A stretch of DNA of 64,000 nucleotides from assembly GCA_019044685.2 (NCBI GenBank), contig JAGTXX020000002.1:186001-250000 (forward strand), written 5' to 3'. Numbering within the stretch: position 1 is the stretch's first letter; each line of letters starts with the position of its first letter. Source of the stretch: Nannochloris sp. 'desiccata' (lineage: Eukaryota; Chlorophyta; Trebouxiophyceae; Chlorellales; Chlorellaceae). Below the pieces are notes generated by a model. The model saw only the letters and a list, made by a program, of their open reading frames with translations, was not told the DNA's origin and did no database searches. Below are positions 10,751 to 23,369 of this stretch, in pieces. The translations under genes and the position numbers were made by a program.

Positions 10751-12526
10751 ATGTTTCACCTTGAATCAGGCGGCCTTCTTGCTGCCGCCTCGTCTTTATT
10801 TGTTCACCTTCCCTTTCAAGCAAACATTTTACACCCCACACCTTCTGAAACTTATTCTGATGCCTTCCCTTTCCCATCTCCCCCATCTTGTATGCAGTAC
10901 TCACGCCTACCTAGAAATGAATCACTAAATACATTCTGCAGTAACCCTAGCAGCAACCTTCTCCGCTCCTGCAGCAGCGGTGACGAATACCAAACCAACA
11001 ACAGCAGCAGCAGCAGCACCTCATCCACAAAACGCAAATTATCTTCACGTAGATTGTTCAATGGTATCACACGTGCAGCACGTCCTTCTTCCCGTAGAGA
11101 ACAGCTTCTCCTTGTCGTCGTCTTTATATGTATTTTACAAATGGCCTGGATGAGACAAGCGCAGAGCAAATCTCTTCTTGTTTGGGTGCGTGATAGCTTA
11201 GATAGACCTGAACCAGGTCAACCACCGGTTCGCACTGCCTACCTCCCTGCAACGGAAGTGCTTCCTTCTTCACCGGATCCTTGCGCCCAGGCTCTTGGCA
11301 TTAAGAAAGTAGCCCTGATGTTTCTCACTACCGGCGATCTATATCACGAACAGACGTGGCGATTATGGTTTAAATCTGCTGTGAATGTCATCCCTGCACA
11401 AAGCATGGCAACGTCGCTCTGCCATGCGGAGGGGGCTTCTGCGAAGTTAATGGAAGCGACTGCGGCATGCCGACCTGGACCCAACGCCAATCAAACGAAC
11501 AACATCATAGCACAGCAGCACATATTTTCTGTATATATCCACGCACCCCCATCTTTCCGCGGATATGATTTTGAGTCACTCTGGGCCGGGAAATTAGTAC
11601 GGCATAGGGTCAAAACCTCGTGGGGAGCACATACGTTGGTGGAAGCCACCCGCCATTTGCTCTGGGAAGCCTTTCGCGACCCTTTAAACACTCGATTCTT
11701 ACTGCTCAGCGAAAGTGACATCCCTCTATACGATCCGCTTACATTATGGCAACAATTACAAAGCGAAACAAAGTCGAGGTTGGATACCTGCAAGCATCAG
11801 GAAACTTCCCCATGGCGGTGGGACCCTCGGATGGAGACAGCTAATTTAAGATTTCACCATTGGAGGAAGTCTCCACAATGGATGACTATGACACGAGACC
11901 ACGTAGAACTTGTTCTAGCAGACAAGGAGGTCTATAGAAAGTTTGAACGGCATTGTTGGAGCAGTTGGGACGACAAACACGGTCGATGGCACAGAGATTG
12001 TTTTTCGGATGAGCATTATTTTGCAACGTTGCTGGCAGCAGAGGGGAGAGATGATGAAGGCGTGTGTGCTGCGAGAGGGGTCAGCTATACAGAATGGGAA
12101 GGAAACTCTGCACATCCTAAAGAATTCGGGCCACAAGTAATAGATGTGGAGTTATTTAGGAGAGCGCGTGCTGCTCCGTTAAGTGCAACCCACCAACCGA
12201 CCACCGCCTGCGATTGGATGGCAGCTCAACAAGCTGCGTTAGCTCTATTTGTCTCCAAGGACCAAGCTCTTGGTGCACAGAGTGTAGATCTGTGTGGTAG
12301 AATGTGGAGACATCCACCTACTTTCAAAGCTAGGCTGCCAGAAACATGTTTTTTAACTGCAAGGAAGTTTCCGTATCAATCAAGGAATAGAGTCCGTACG
12401 GTATTTCTGCAATGTGGGAATGGGATCGAGTTGTTAAGGCAAGAGGTGTGCATGGCAGAAGGTGGGCAGCGGTGTGATTCTGTATGGGGGAAAGTGAAAG
12501 GACTGTTTTCCAGAGATCCGTGTTGA
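10751..12526 (+). CDS. Core-2/I-branching (GT14/DUF266-like) glycosyltransferase
   Basis: This is a single-exon frame of 591 codons. A second in-frame Met at residue 48 (10892) is equally plausible as the start. One membrane segment (about residues 118-134, LLLVVVFICILQMAWM) follows a Ser-rich cytosolic region, giving a type II Golgi enzyme. Typical family segments follow in order: VALMFLTTGDLYHEQTWRLW, FSVYIHAPPSF, TRFLLLSESDIPLY, RFHHWRKSPQWMTMTRDHVE and CFSDEHYFATLLAAEG. In plants such proteins are counted as GT14-related and are thought to act on cell-wall or arabinogalactan glycans. The donor and acceptor sugars here are unknown. It sits 0.9 kb downstream of the FkbM-type gene on the same strand. 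Confidence 0.85.
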   Translation: MFHLESGGLLAAASSLFVHLPFQANILHPTPSETYSDAFPFPSPPSCMQYSRLPRNESLNTFCSNPSSNLLRSCSSGDEYQTNNSSSSSTSSTKRKLSSRRLFNGITRAARPSSRREQLLLVVVFICILQMAWMRQAQSKSLLVWVRDSLDRPEPGQPPVRTAYLPATEVLPSSPDPCAQALGIKKVALMFLTTGDLYHEQTWRLWFKSAVNVIPAQSMATSLCHAEGASAKLMEATAACRPGPNANQTNNIIAQQHIFSVYIHAPPSFRGYDFESLWAGKLVRHRVKTSWGAHTLVEATRHLLWEAFRDPLNTRFLLLSESDIPLYDPLTLWQQLQSETKSRLDTCKHQETSPWRWDPRMETANLRFHHWRKSPQWMTMTRDHVELVLADKEVYRKFERHCWSSWDDKHGRWHRDCFSDEHYFATLLAAEGRDDEGVCAARGVSYTEWEGNSAHPKEFGPQVIDVELFRRARAAPLSATHQPTTACDWMAAQQAALALFVSKDQALGAQSVDLCGRMWRHPPTFKARLPETCFLTARKFPYQSRNRVRTVFLQCGNGIELLRQEVCMAEGGQRCDSVWGKVKGLFSRDPC

Positions 12527-13072
12527 AAGAACTTGAAAATAGTTTTTGTGTCTCAATTTTTTTAGAGCGCCGACGGAATATTTTTTGGGGGGATCCAGAA
12601 AATTTAGTGTTTTTCTTGGGTTTTTCTTTTAGTATTCTATTCGTTTGGCTAGTACATAATGATTATCCAGTGAGGACTATATTATAAAACTGCTCGGTAC
12701 CTTCCTATGGATCACACATCAATCTGTTTATAGTTTATAGTTTACCTGCTTCTTTCTACCCTTTTTCAAAACTCGTCGCAGACAGGCTGGCATTTTCGTA
12801 GCTCCTTCATTTAATTGATTGATTTTTGTTTTTCACTTCCTTCTTTCATGCATCAAAATATAAACACTGTATTGGGTATATAGACTTCACTGCCATTCTC
12901 CGCAGTGAGGGTGGGTGAAAAGTACCCCTCTTTGAAACAATTCATTCGTTACACTTGAGTTCCAATCCGGGTAAAATAGAAATGAAAGTCAAACGAAAGC
13001 AATGCAAGATTAAATACAAATTTCAAATTAAGAAAATAAACGTTTCTCAAATTCTTAATTCTCTCTTTCCTC
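12527..13072. other. Convergent intergenic region, no gene seen
   Basis: Both flanking genes end here, so this is 3' UTR and terminator sequence for each. It is AT-rich, with no supportable open frame or RNA gene. Confidence 0.5.
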
Positions 13073-14117
13073 TTAGTTCCCCACAGCAGTGGCGCCATCA
13101 ATTGCCTTTTCAATTGAAGCAAACACTTCTTCCATACTTTTATCCCCTTCAATCTCCACCATCACATCTTTATAATAACCTACTACAGCATCCACATGGT
13201 TGTGGTACGTATCCAATCTATTCCGTACCATCTCCTCTGTGTCATCAGATCGGTGTACCAGACGAGATACAATTTCTGCAGGTGGAGGTTTGAAAGTCAA
13301 GTGATAGATCTCACCAGTCTCTGGATCACTGCGACGACCAACGACACGGTCAACAAGTAACTTGTCGGGTACATTAATTAATAAAAACACATCAGGACGG
13401 ATGTTTTCTGCTTCTATTGCTTCAGCTTGCTCTCCTGAACGGGGGTACCCGTCAAGAAGCCACCCGTTGGAGGCGACTTCCGGCTCTGCGAGTTTGTTTT
13501 TAACCATTTCAACGACAACTTCGTTGGGAACTAATGCACCAGAATCCATGAATGATTTGGCTTTTTTACCGGCAGGGGTTCCTGCGGCGACTTCGGCACG
13601 AAGGAGATCACCGACGGAGATGTGGACGAGGCCGTACTTGGAGACGATGTTGGCGCATTGGGTGCCCTTCCCTGCGGCGGGGGCACCAGCGATCATGACG
13701 CGAAGAGGGCCAGCAGCGACGGTTACTACCTGTTGAATGGAAAAGAGAGAAGAAGAGGTTAGGGGTGGTGGTGTAGGGGGAGAGAGAGAGCGTGAAAATA
13801 AAAAGGGGAAGAGAAGGTTATTTTGAGATTAATTTGCCTACCTGGTTGCGGGAGGCAGAGCGACGAGATACAGATAAAGCGACGCGGGGCTGGGATGGGA
13901 GGAAACGGCCTAAGGAAATAAAATAACAAGAGTTGTTTTATCAGCTTTGAAATGGTTTGTTAGGAATTGGTGGTGATGAAGCTCTATTTAATCAATTATT
14001 GAGCCTACCATTGACACCAGTGAATTTAGATCCAGCATTAATCTTCATCGGAGCAGGCTGACGTCCACTGGCCGCCACAACACCGGGGGCTTTGATTTGT
14101 GACTGAGATGCAATCAT
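13073..14117 (-). CDS. Adenylate kinase, plastid type (AMK2-like), 3 exons
   Basis: The exons are 14117-14009, 13909-13842 and 13729-13073 (277 aa). The first 60 residues (MIASQSQIKAPGVVAASGR, then Ser/Arg-rich) look like a chloroplast transit peptide. The kinase domain follows with the P-loop GAPAAGKGTQC (residues 74-84), the NMP-binding segment HISVGDLLRAEVAAGTPAG, the LLDGYPRS motif and a lid segment beginning RVVGRRSDPETGEIYH. The sequence is closest to what I know of plant plastid AMK2. It interconverts ATP + AMP and 2 ADP, balancing stromal adenylates. Both introns lie in or just after the transit peptide, leaving the enzyme domain in one exon. The PEX4-like gene follows upstream on the same strand with about 210 bp between coding regions. 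Confidence 0.93.
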
Positions 14118-14326
14118 AATTAAAACCCTCTTATGCTAAAAAGAGTCAAAGGCAAGTATTTAATTAATATAATTAAAGTATTGGGTACCCCAATTATCAA
14201 TAATTACTTAATCGGTGGCTGAATTTTACTCCATTTATCTTCAATATCCACAAAATTATCTTGCACGGAGAGTGTGCTTGCACGCACTCTCAAAGTGTGC
14301 TCACTGTTCATTCATTTTTACAACTT

Positions 14327-14934
14327 CTATTTATTTACTCTACCACCAGCATGCTCTAGTGTATACATTCTCGCCATACTCCAATACCCTCTCATATCTC
14401 CCGCACGTAGTAGGTTCCCAGCATCGCAATTTAAGGGGCTATCTGGCTCTGGAGCTGACAACAATGCCAGGATAGCTTGACACACCGACTGCAAAGTCCA
14501 CGCCGGACTCCAAGTGCTTTTTAATATATCTAGACAAATCTCTCCAGTTTTGAAATGGACATTTGGGTGGAATATTTTCGTATCGTATCGGGCTGTGGGT
14601 GGTGCCATTGGATATTGGTGAGGAACAGTGAGGGTCAGGTGGAAATGACCACCTTCAAAAGGAGTGCCGGTGGGCCCCTGTTTACAAAAATGTAAAAAGA
14701 TAGGTAAATAAAGATTATATCACGTAGAATGTAATGCGAAGAGTAGACTGAGTGATCATGTGAAACTAGCTGTCCAGCTAGCTTTAAAAACGCAAGGTGA
14801 ATTTGATCTCTTACTGTGATCACCGCCTGCCATTTGTAGATATCATTTTCATCTGGGATGAGCTGGATGCCTGTATCTGTCTTGTTCTTCTGTATGTCTT
14901 TGAGTTCCTTCAGTAGCCGCGTTCTGCTATTCAT
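14327..14934 (-). CDS. PEX4: Ubiquitin-conjugating enzyme, PEX4 type, 2 exons
   Basis: The exons are 14934-14815 and 14677-14327 (156 aa), the normal size of a bare UBC domain. The segment KIFHPNVHFKTGEICLDILK contains the catalytic Cys88 and is followed by STWSPAWTLQSVCQAILALL and PEPDSPLNCDAGNLLR. This combination matches plant PEX4/UBC21 closely. PEX4 monoubiquitinates the peroxisomal import receptor PEX5 so that it can be extracted and recycled, acting at the peroxisome membrane with a PEX22 anchor. The gene is head-to-head with the RAD16-like gene (536 bp between coding regions). Confidence 0.92.
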
Positions 14935-15470
14935 ATTTAACTGCTAGGAGAGCGTATTAATTTAAAATGCGGGGAGCTTGATCACATACGAGATTCAAAG
15001 AGTGAGAACGCTGCTGCTCGTGGCTCAGTTCTCGTAGGTTCTTGTAAAAGTTCTAGATTTTCTAAAAATAAATGACAGAGACTTCAGCAGCTCTACTTTG
15101 ATTCTGTTTAGAGACCTTCTTTCCTGTCCAGCCAGAGATTTTCTCTTGTGTAGATAAATGAGCTTTAGTCTCGCACCGCCGCATAATTGTGCCAAAAACC
15201 TGTATAATCTCTAGATCTATATCTCTAGGCAGTGTGAAAGCTTGATCCTATATGCATTGCTGAAGATTGCTCGGGCATCACTGGAACCACCAAAAAAGTA
15301 GTTTAGTAGCTCAAGCAGCATCATTTCACGGTAAGTAGAAAAAACAGCTAGATTGAACACAACCCATTTTCAAATCGGCCCCAGATTACGAAAATTTCAT
15401 GCCAACCTTCGCAGATTAGTCAACTCCATCTTGTCTTGAGGACCGCTGCTAGACTATTAAAGCAGCAAAG
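14935..15470. promoter_or_regulatory. Divergent promoter region, PEX4-like / RAD16-like
   Basis: This spacer separates the start codons of two head-to-head genes and must hold both 5' UTRs and promoters. I see no gene or clear conserved motif in it. Confidence 0.45.
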
Positions 15471-18400
15471 ATGCCCCCTAGGAGGAACCCTCGCAGCAAC
15501 GCTGCTGCTGATTCACCACCATTAAACGCAGAAATATTTACAGCTGTACGCGCAGTTGCCCATCGCGTTGCTCCTCCACGACGAAGAAGCAGAGCAGGCA
15601 TCGCAGCTCTTGCTGCTGCTACCGCTACCGCTGCCGCTGCTGCTCCTGGGAAGAAACAACCCACCAAGGCTAAGAAAAACGCCAATTCGTTAACCGTCAA
15701 AGATTCTTCCTCGTCCTCAATCTCCTCTTCTGAAGACGATAGCAGCAGCGATTCAAGCGATGCATCTATGTCTTCCGCATCTTCTCCCTCTTCTTCAGAA
15801 GACGAGAAGGAGTCGGACACTGCTGAGGATATAGACGAGGAAGAAATCATTGACTTGACCCAGGACATGGAAATGCAAGACATGAAGAAACCACTACAGA
15901 CACGTGCTGATGCGACCGGTAGTGGTCGTAGAAGCGCCAGAGGAGGACGGGGCGTTGGTGGCCGTGGTCGAGGTGGAAGTAGAGGTAAACGCTCTGCTGC
16001 TGATGCTGGCCTTGTCGAAGAAGGAGAAGAGGAGGTAGAAGAAGGTGATATACGATCTGCTCGTGGCCGTGGTAGAGGCGGCAGAGCTGCTGCTGCTGCT
16101 GCTGCTGCCGCTGCCCCCAGCAGAGGCGGAGGCAAAGTGAAAGAAACTAAGAAAAATGATAATGATAACACCACAAAGTCAGATAATGAGGATGTCTGGG
16201 GTCCATGGGGTGATTCCGATACAGAAGAAATAGACCCTGAATCACTCGTTCGTAATAAAGTATTCAAAGAAGCAGCCACTCCAGATGGGTTACTCATGCC
16301 GCTGTTACCTTTTCAAAAAGAGTTTCTAGCGTGGGCATTAGATCAAGAGAAGGGCTCTATTCGCGGTGGAATATTGGCTGATGAGATGGGTAAGTTGGAT
16401 GAAATTTCTATTTGGAAAAAAAAGTAAAAAAGTTTTTTTCTGATTGTCCATAAACTGTCTCTCCTAAAAAACAAAATTTTCAGTACTCGCCAGCTGCACA
16501 TCACTCTGCACAGCAGCAAATGAACTGACTACCCCCCTTTTTTTTCTTGATGTATTGTACCTTGCAGGTATGGGAAAGACAATACAAGCTATTAGTTTAA
16601 TTATGTCACATAGGGTCGATATACCAGAAGATGAAAGAGAAGGAGATGAAAATTACGGAGATCATGGTGGTGGTGGTGGTGGTGAGAAGGATAAAGTGAG
16701 GGAGGAGAAGGAAATGGATCCTAAAACTGGTCTAGGATGTGATGTGCGTGCTGTCACGGACGAAGACTTACTAGCTGAAGCTGCTATTACCACCACCGCC
16801 ACCACCACGGTAGCTGCTGATGGCGAGCCGTCTACCTCTGCGGCGGCGGCGGCGGCAAATACTACGAAGAACCAACACTCATCTTCTTGCTACACCGGGG
16901 CCACATTAGTCCTCTGCCCAGTCGTCGCCATCATCCAATGGCGTCAAGAAATAGCCCGCTACACCACCCCAGGATCTCTCAAAGTCGCTGTGTACCACGG
17001 CCCGAAAAGAACGGCAGATGTGTCTGCTCTGCAAAACGCTGATGTCATCTTGTCCACGTACCCTACTGTAGAAGCAGATTTTCGAAAAGCAATGCTGCCT
17101 TCGAAAATTACCTGTGAATATTGTGGGAAGAGGTATTATCCAGATAGATTAAAAGTGCATTTGAGGTTCTTTTGTGGACCTGATGCCGAGAAGAGCGAAG
17201 CTTTGGCAAAACAACAAAAAAAAGAAAAAGTGAGGAAAAAAATGAAACAATGGGAGAATGCAAAAATGACAACAACTACAACTACTGCGAAGGCAAAGGA
17301 GACGAATGGTGGAGCTAGTGGCAGTGGTAATAAGAAAGGTTGTACTCTTACTACTACTACAACAAAGGGAAATAAAGGCGGTAAAGGAATGGGGAATACA
17401 AAGAAAAAGAAAATGGCTGACGACGATAACGATAATGATACTAATGATGAGGGAGAAGAAGCAGAAAACGAAGAGATAGAGGCAATTGATGATGAAGATG
17501 AGGAGGAAAGAATGCTAGCACAAGCAGCTGCACTCGTCGGTCAAGGCAAGTGGGAGGATGAAGCAGCAAAGCAAGCAGCACGGATGATTGCCAACGCTGC
17601 AAACGCTGCATCTACTTCTACGACAAGGACAAACTTGGTGTCCCCGCTGCATGCGATTAAATGGAGGAGAATTATTCTTGATGAAGCTCATGCAATAAAA
17701 TCCCGCTCTACCAATACCGCAAAGGCTGTTTTTGCCTTGTCAGCACAGTATCGATGGGCTCTCAGCGGTACGCCTTTACAAAATCGTGTCTCTGAACTCT
17801 ATTCTCTCATCAGATTCCTGAGAATAGATCCGTATTCTTATTATTTCTGTCGGAAATGCGGCTGCAAATCTTTGGAGTATCCTTTTAAAAAGACGATGGG
17901 GGAGCAATTTGTGACGCCAAGAAGCTGCTGTGACTTGTGTGACCATGGGCCTATTCTGCATTATTGTTGGTGGAATAAATTTGTAGCAAACCCTATTAAG
18001 AAATTTGGATATCAGGGTAAAGGCGCTGCAGCAATGCGGACCCTTAAAAATGAAGTTTTGGATAAGATGCTCCTTAGAAGGACCAAAGTTCAACAAGCCG
18101 ACGTTTTGGCGTTGCCTCCTCGAACAATAGTTTTACGTAGGGATGCGTTTTCTACACAAGAAGCTGATTATTATGAAGCGTTGTATACGCAATCTCAAGC
18201 GCAGTTTTCTACGTATGTTTGCGCAGGCACTGTGTTGAATAATGTCGCGCACATATTTGATTTGTTAATTCGGTTGAGGCAAGCAGTGAATCACCCTTAT
18301 TTAGTGGTGTTCTCTGCTACGAGCGTGAAGAATGAAGCACTAGCTGCTGCAGAGGCGAATGCTGCAGCTGAACAGATGATGTTGGAGAATAAAATTGGAG

Positions 18401-18642
18401 ACTTTGGTGAAAGTGACATTGATGCCATTGGTGGCGGTACTGTCAGTGTCAGCAACTTGAATAATAGTGGTAGAGGTGGTGGTGGTGGTAGTAATTTTTC
18501 TTCTCCTGATAATGCGAATATGAATACGAATCAACACCAGCAGCAAGTGTGTGGAGTCTGTCATGATCCAGCTGAAGATCCCGTTGTGGCTGCATGTGGG
18601 CATTCGTTCTGTAGACTGTGTGCTATTGAGTACTTGGAAGTA

Positions 18643-18689
<47 letters not shown>

Positions 18690-19581
18690 GATGGAAGGCG
18701 AAAGTACCGGTGGTGGTGGTGGTGGTGGTGGTGGTAATGGTGGTGGTGGATGCACCTGTCCTACCTGTGACGCCCCGCTAACTGTCAACATTTCTTCTTC
18801 TACTACTACTCGGACCACCACCACTATAAATGCTGCTATTGATAATTACAACAATAAAGATACAGCTAATATTAACGAACACCATCACCACCAGCACCAG
18901 CAACAGGAAAAGAATGAAAAGAAGAAACTAAAACTTGCACTGATGTCTCTCCGAGCTTCCAGCAGGGGCGTTAGAGGTGGCACTAGAACTAGTCTGTCTA
19001 CTCCCAGGACGATCCCCCCTAACAGTATTTTATCCCGTATTGATCTTTCCAATTTCCAATCCAGTACAAAAATCGAAGCATTACGAGAGGAGCTTTCCAA
19101 AATGATCCAGGAAGACCCCAGCGCCAAGGCAATCGTGTTTTCTCAGTTTACATCCATGCTGGATTTAGTGGGGTATCGCTTAGAAAACACCGGTTTTCAG
19201 TGCGTACGTCTCCACGGTGGAATGTCGTTGCAAGCACGTGACGCAGCTATCAATATCTTCACGAGCAACCCCGATGTTAAAGTCTTTTTAATGAGTTTAA
19301 AAGCAGGGGGTGTTGCTTTAAACTTGACTGCAGCCAGCCATTGTTATTTAATGGACTCCTGGTGGAATCCTGCGACGGAAATGCAGGCGCAAGATAGGAT
19401 TCATCGCCTTGGTCAACATAAACCAATGCGGTGTACGAAATTTGTGATTTCGGGAACGATTGAGGAGAGAATAGTAAAATTACAAGAGAAAAAAATGGCC
19501 GTGTTTCAAGCGACTGTGGGCCATGATGCCGAAGCCCTGGGGAGGTTGACCGAAGATGATATGAAATTTTTGTTTAATTAG
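15471..19581 (+). CDS. RAD16-like SNF2 ATPase with internal RING, 2 exons
   Basis: The exons are 15471-16389 and 16568-19581 (1310 aa). A Ser/Ala/Gly-rich N-terminus contains a probable SUMO-interacting motif, EEIIDLTQD (about residues 125-132). SNF2 motifs follow: Walker A DEMGMGKT (about 304-311, rebuilt across the intron), Walker B LDEAHAIK (about 677-684), SGTPLQNR, and near the C-terminus [32 protein letters not shown] and [16 protein letters not shown] ([13 protein letters not shown], then CGHSFCRLC, then CPTC; about 968-1045) sits between the two ATPase lobes, as in RAD16/RAD5-group proteins. Extra Cys pairs (CEYCGK, CRKCGC, CDLCD) suggest further zinc sites. Yeast RAD16 works in global-genome nucleotide excision repair; ULS1-like relatives are SUMO-targeted translocases. 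Long Ala, Gly and Thr tracts interrupt the protein, including inside the RING. Confidence 0.9.
18645..18755 (+). repeat. GCT and GGT trinucleotide tracts inside the RING
   Basis: A run of GCT codons (13 consecutive Ala) is followed within 30 bases by GGT runs (9 Gly, then 4 Gly). Both are in frame and lie between the sixth and seventh metal ligands of the RING of the SNF2 protein. Confidence 0.85.
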
Positions 19582-19914
19582 AATAATATAAACATAGTAA
19601 TAATAGTAGATGCTTTAATTTTCTTAATGTAGTGTATTTTCAGCTTGTTTCAATTTCGCAACGTCTCTGACGTTTATTTCGGAAATAAAATAACCGGTCT
19701 ATTTTTTTTCTCTGTATATATCGATATGTGTCCTCTTAAGATTTACATGACGCAGGGAGACAGACGGGAAGTATTCATTATTATATAAACATGGCATAAT
19801 AGGGCCGATAGCTGTAGTGGTATCAAGCCACAAAAAGGGAGGGCTAGGTATGGGGCAACCAAAAAGTAATAAATTTTTTTTTTACTTTTTTTTCACTATC
19901 AATGCTTTATCTAT
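19582..19914. other. Convergent intergenic region, no gene seen
   Basis: This is 3' flank shared by the RAD16-like gene and the minus-strand THI4 gene. It contains an A/T homopolymer stretch near 19875-19895 and nothing else I can support. Confidence 0.5.
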
Positions 19915-21546
<1,632 letters not shown>

Positions 21547-21936
21547 GATGGCAAGGTATGCAATCTGCAAGAAATGGGACAGTTTATGGGGTCAGTAGAC
21601 GATAGGATAGATACGTAGCTATCTGATAGACATAATCAATCTATTAACTGAGGAAATGCGGTGCCAGATTGGGACATTGGAGTCTCAATCTAGGGCAATC
21701 AGCATGCAGACGTACCTGAAGGGTTTAGAGGCTAGAGTGAAAGTTAAATGGATCTTAAGAAGTTTTTGGAGAGCTACAGAATAATAAAAACTATAGGTGA
21801 AGACTCTATTATATACCGGTGCTGCGATTTTGTGCAAAATTGCGACAAGCTGGCAGTTTGATTTTGTCACAATAAAAAAAGTCGCCGCCCAATACTCCGA
21901 GTATCAGAGCATCTCCGCGTCCAGGATTTTCTTTAT
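21547..21936. promoter_or_regulatory. Divergent promoter region, THI4 / acylphosphatase
   Basis: This spacer between head-to-head start codons includes the likely THI4 5' UTR with an acceptor-like site. No TPP aptamer core is seen on either strand. Confidence 0.4.
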
Positions 21937-22469
21937 TTGCTAATTATATACATATATACTGGTATAATTTTCGCTGCTGAAGAAAGCCATTTCACATTCT
22001 TATTTATGCATCTGTTAACTACGCTTTGCAAGCAGCTCCGTGCCACCAGGCTAACACGGGGAGTTTCTATCCGATCAATGGCTTACAGTTGCGATTTTGA
22101 AGTTGAAGGCAGGGTGCAAGGCGTCTTCTTTCGTGCATGCACTGAGAAGAAAGCCAAGGAACTAGGTCTCGTTGGTTGGGTCATGAATACCCCACAAGGC
22201 ACCGTCAAAGGCGTCTGTCAAAGCGAAGATAAAAATTCTTTAGATCAGATGATGGTCGGTGAAAATTATATGATTTAACAATTTTAGATTTGTGCTGAAT
22301 CTGTATTTCGTTCATCTATGTTTCTTTGCTTACATGTATGCAGTATTGGCTATCTACTGAAGGCTCGCCTTCTTCTAGAATAGATACTTGCCGTTTTTCA
22401 AACGAGCGGGAAGACTTGTCGTCGGTGGAATTTGACAATTTTATTGTAAAGAGAAGAGGAGGGTATTAA
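21937..22469 (+). CDS. Acylphosphatase, 2 exons
   Basis: The exons are 21937-22254 and 22344-22469 (147 aa from the first Met). A start at 22078 (MAYSCDF) would give 100 aa, the usual size of a cytosolic acylphosphatase. The longer form would add a basic, hydrophobic presequence that could target an organelle. The segments [20 protein letters not shown] and [14 protein letters not shown] hold the catalytic Arg (66, or 19 in the short form) and Asn (84, or 37). Exon 2 supplies [14 protein letters not shown] and the terminal FDNFIVKR strand. The enzyme hydrolyses carboxyl-phosphate bonds such as that of 1,3-bisphosphoglycerate. The donor GTCGGT is weak, but the join restores the family fold exactly. 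Confidence 0.92.
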
Positions 22470-22633
22470 TAATAGAGACATATTGCAATGGTGTTATATT
22501 TGACAAAGGAAAAGACTCGGCGTTGTAGTGGATGAAAAAATAAAGTCAAAAGTAGTCTAGGACGAGCGCGCTCTATTTCAGCGCCACATGTGGTCTTTCT
22601 TGGTTCTCGGTTCTCTTATTTTGATTGTATTTC

Positions 22634-23369
22634 TTATTGTTCAGTCATAAAGCTAGCAGAATTTTCAGTTGCACCATCTACAGGGAAGAGTTCCTTACGC
22701 TGACGTTTAGCAGAAGGCTCTTTGGCAGTCGCTTCATCGCCTGTAGCAAGCGGCCGAGTATGAGTTTGAGTTTGAGCAAGGCAGAGTTTGCGGAAGATGG
22801 CGTCGGCTGAAGCTGCAAAAAATGTATAAAGAAATGAAGAATTTACGTATATTTAGCACTGTTTAGAACTCTCATATGTGTAAGAACACTCATAAAGCTG
22901 TCAAAAATTCCCACCTGCTGCGTTATTCATTTCCTTGAGCTCCATGTCCCTAAAGATTCCGGCCAGCGGGGTTATGTTAGTTGCGCCAGAGAAGCGTTGG
23001 TCCCTGGGTTTTGAAGATTTGTCCTTGAGAGGAGCTTGAGGGGTCGCCAATGTCTTGTCAGAGGTCCACATATACTCTGCATTAGGTGAACGGAAGATGG
23101 GGATAAGAAAATAGCTGCTCTCTCGTTTTGCAGCTCATTCGATTGAACATGCACGCACCTCGAATTTCCAAGTTGACGTGCTTCTGACTGCCAGTAGTAC
23201 AGAAAGATTCAGAATAATTATGATTGACGTGGACACGGCACTGAAAGGCTTCAGTAGGCTTTAAATTAGGATTTGCAGTTGGGTGAAAATTGCCTTGAGA
23301 GATTGATTGTTCGCCACGCAAGCGCATATTTCGGAGCAAGCTATTGATGTAATGTGGATCACTCTGCAT
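22634..23369 (-). CDS. Unrecognised spliced protein, 183 aa, 3 exons
   Basis: The exons are 23369-23159, 23076-22915 and 22812-22634, all in frame (donors GTGCGT and GTGGGA). The product is polar, begins MQSDPHYINSLLRNMRLRG and has no membrane segment. The second exon encodes SSKPRDQRFSGATNITPLAG, and the third carries a basic KRQRKELF cluster that could be a nuclear localisation signal. I do not recognise a family. The ATGCAG at the start is itself acceptor-like, so a further upstream exon cannot be excluded. Confidence 0.6.

Noticed and set aside
15449..16297. 282-codon minus-strand frame opposite the RAD16-like exon 1
   Set aside because: It is a shadow of Ala/Gly/Ser repeats on the plus strand; the plus frame contains the SIM and leads into the SNF2 domain.
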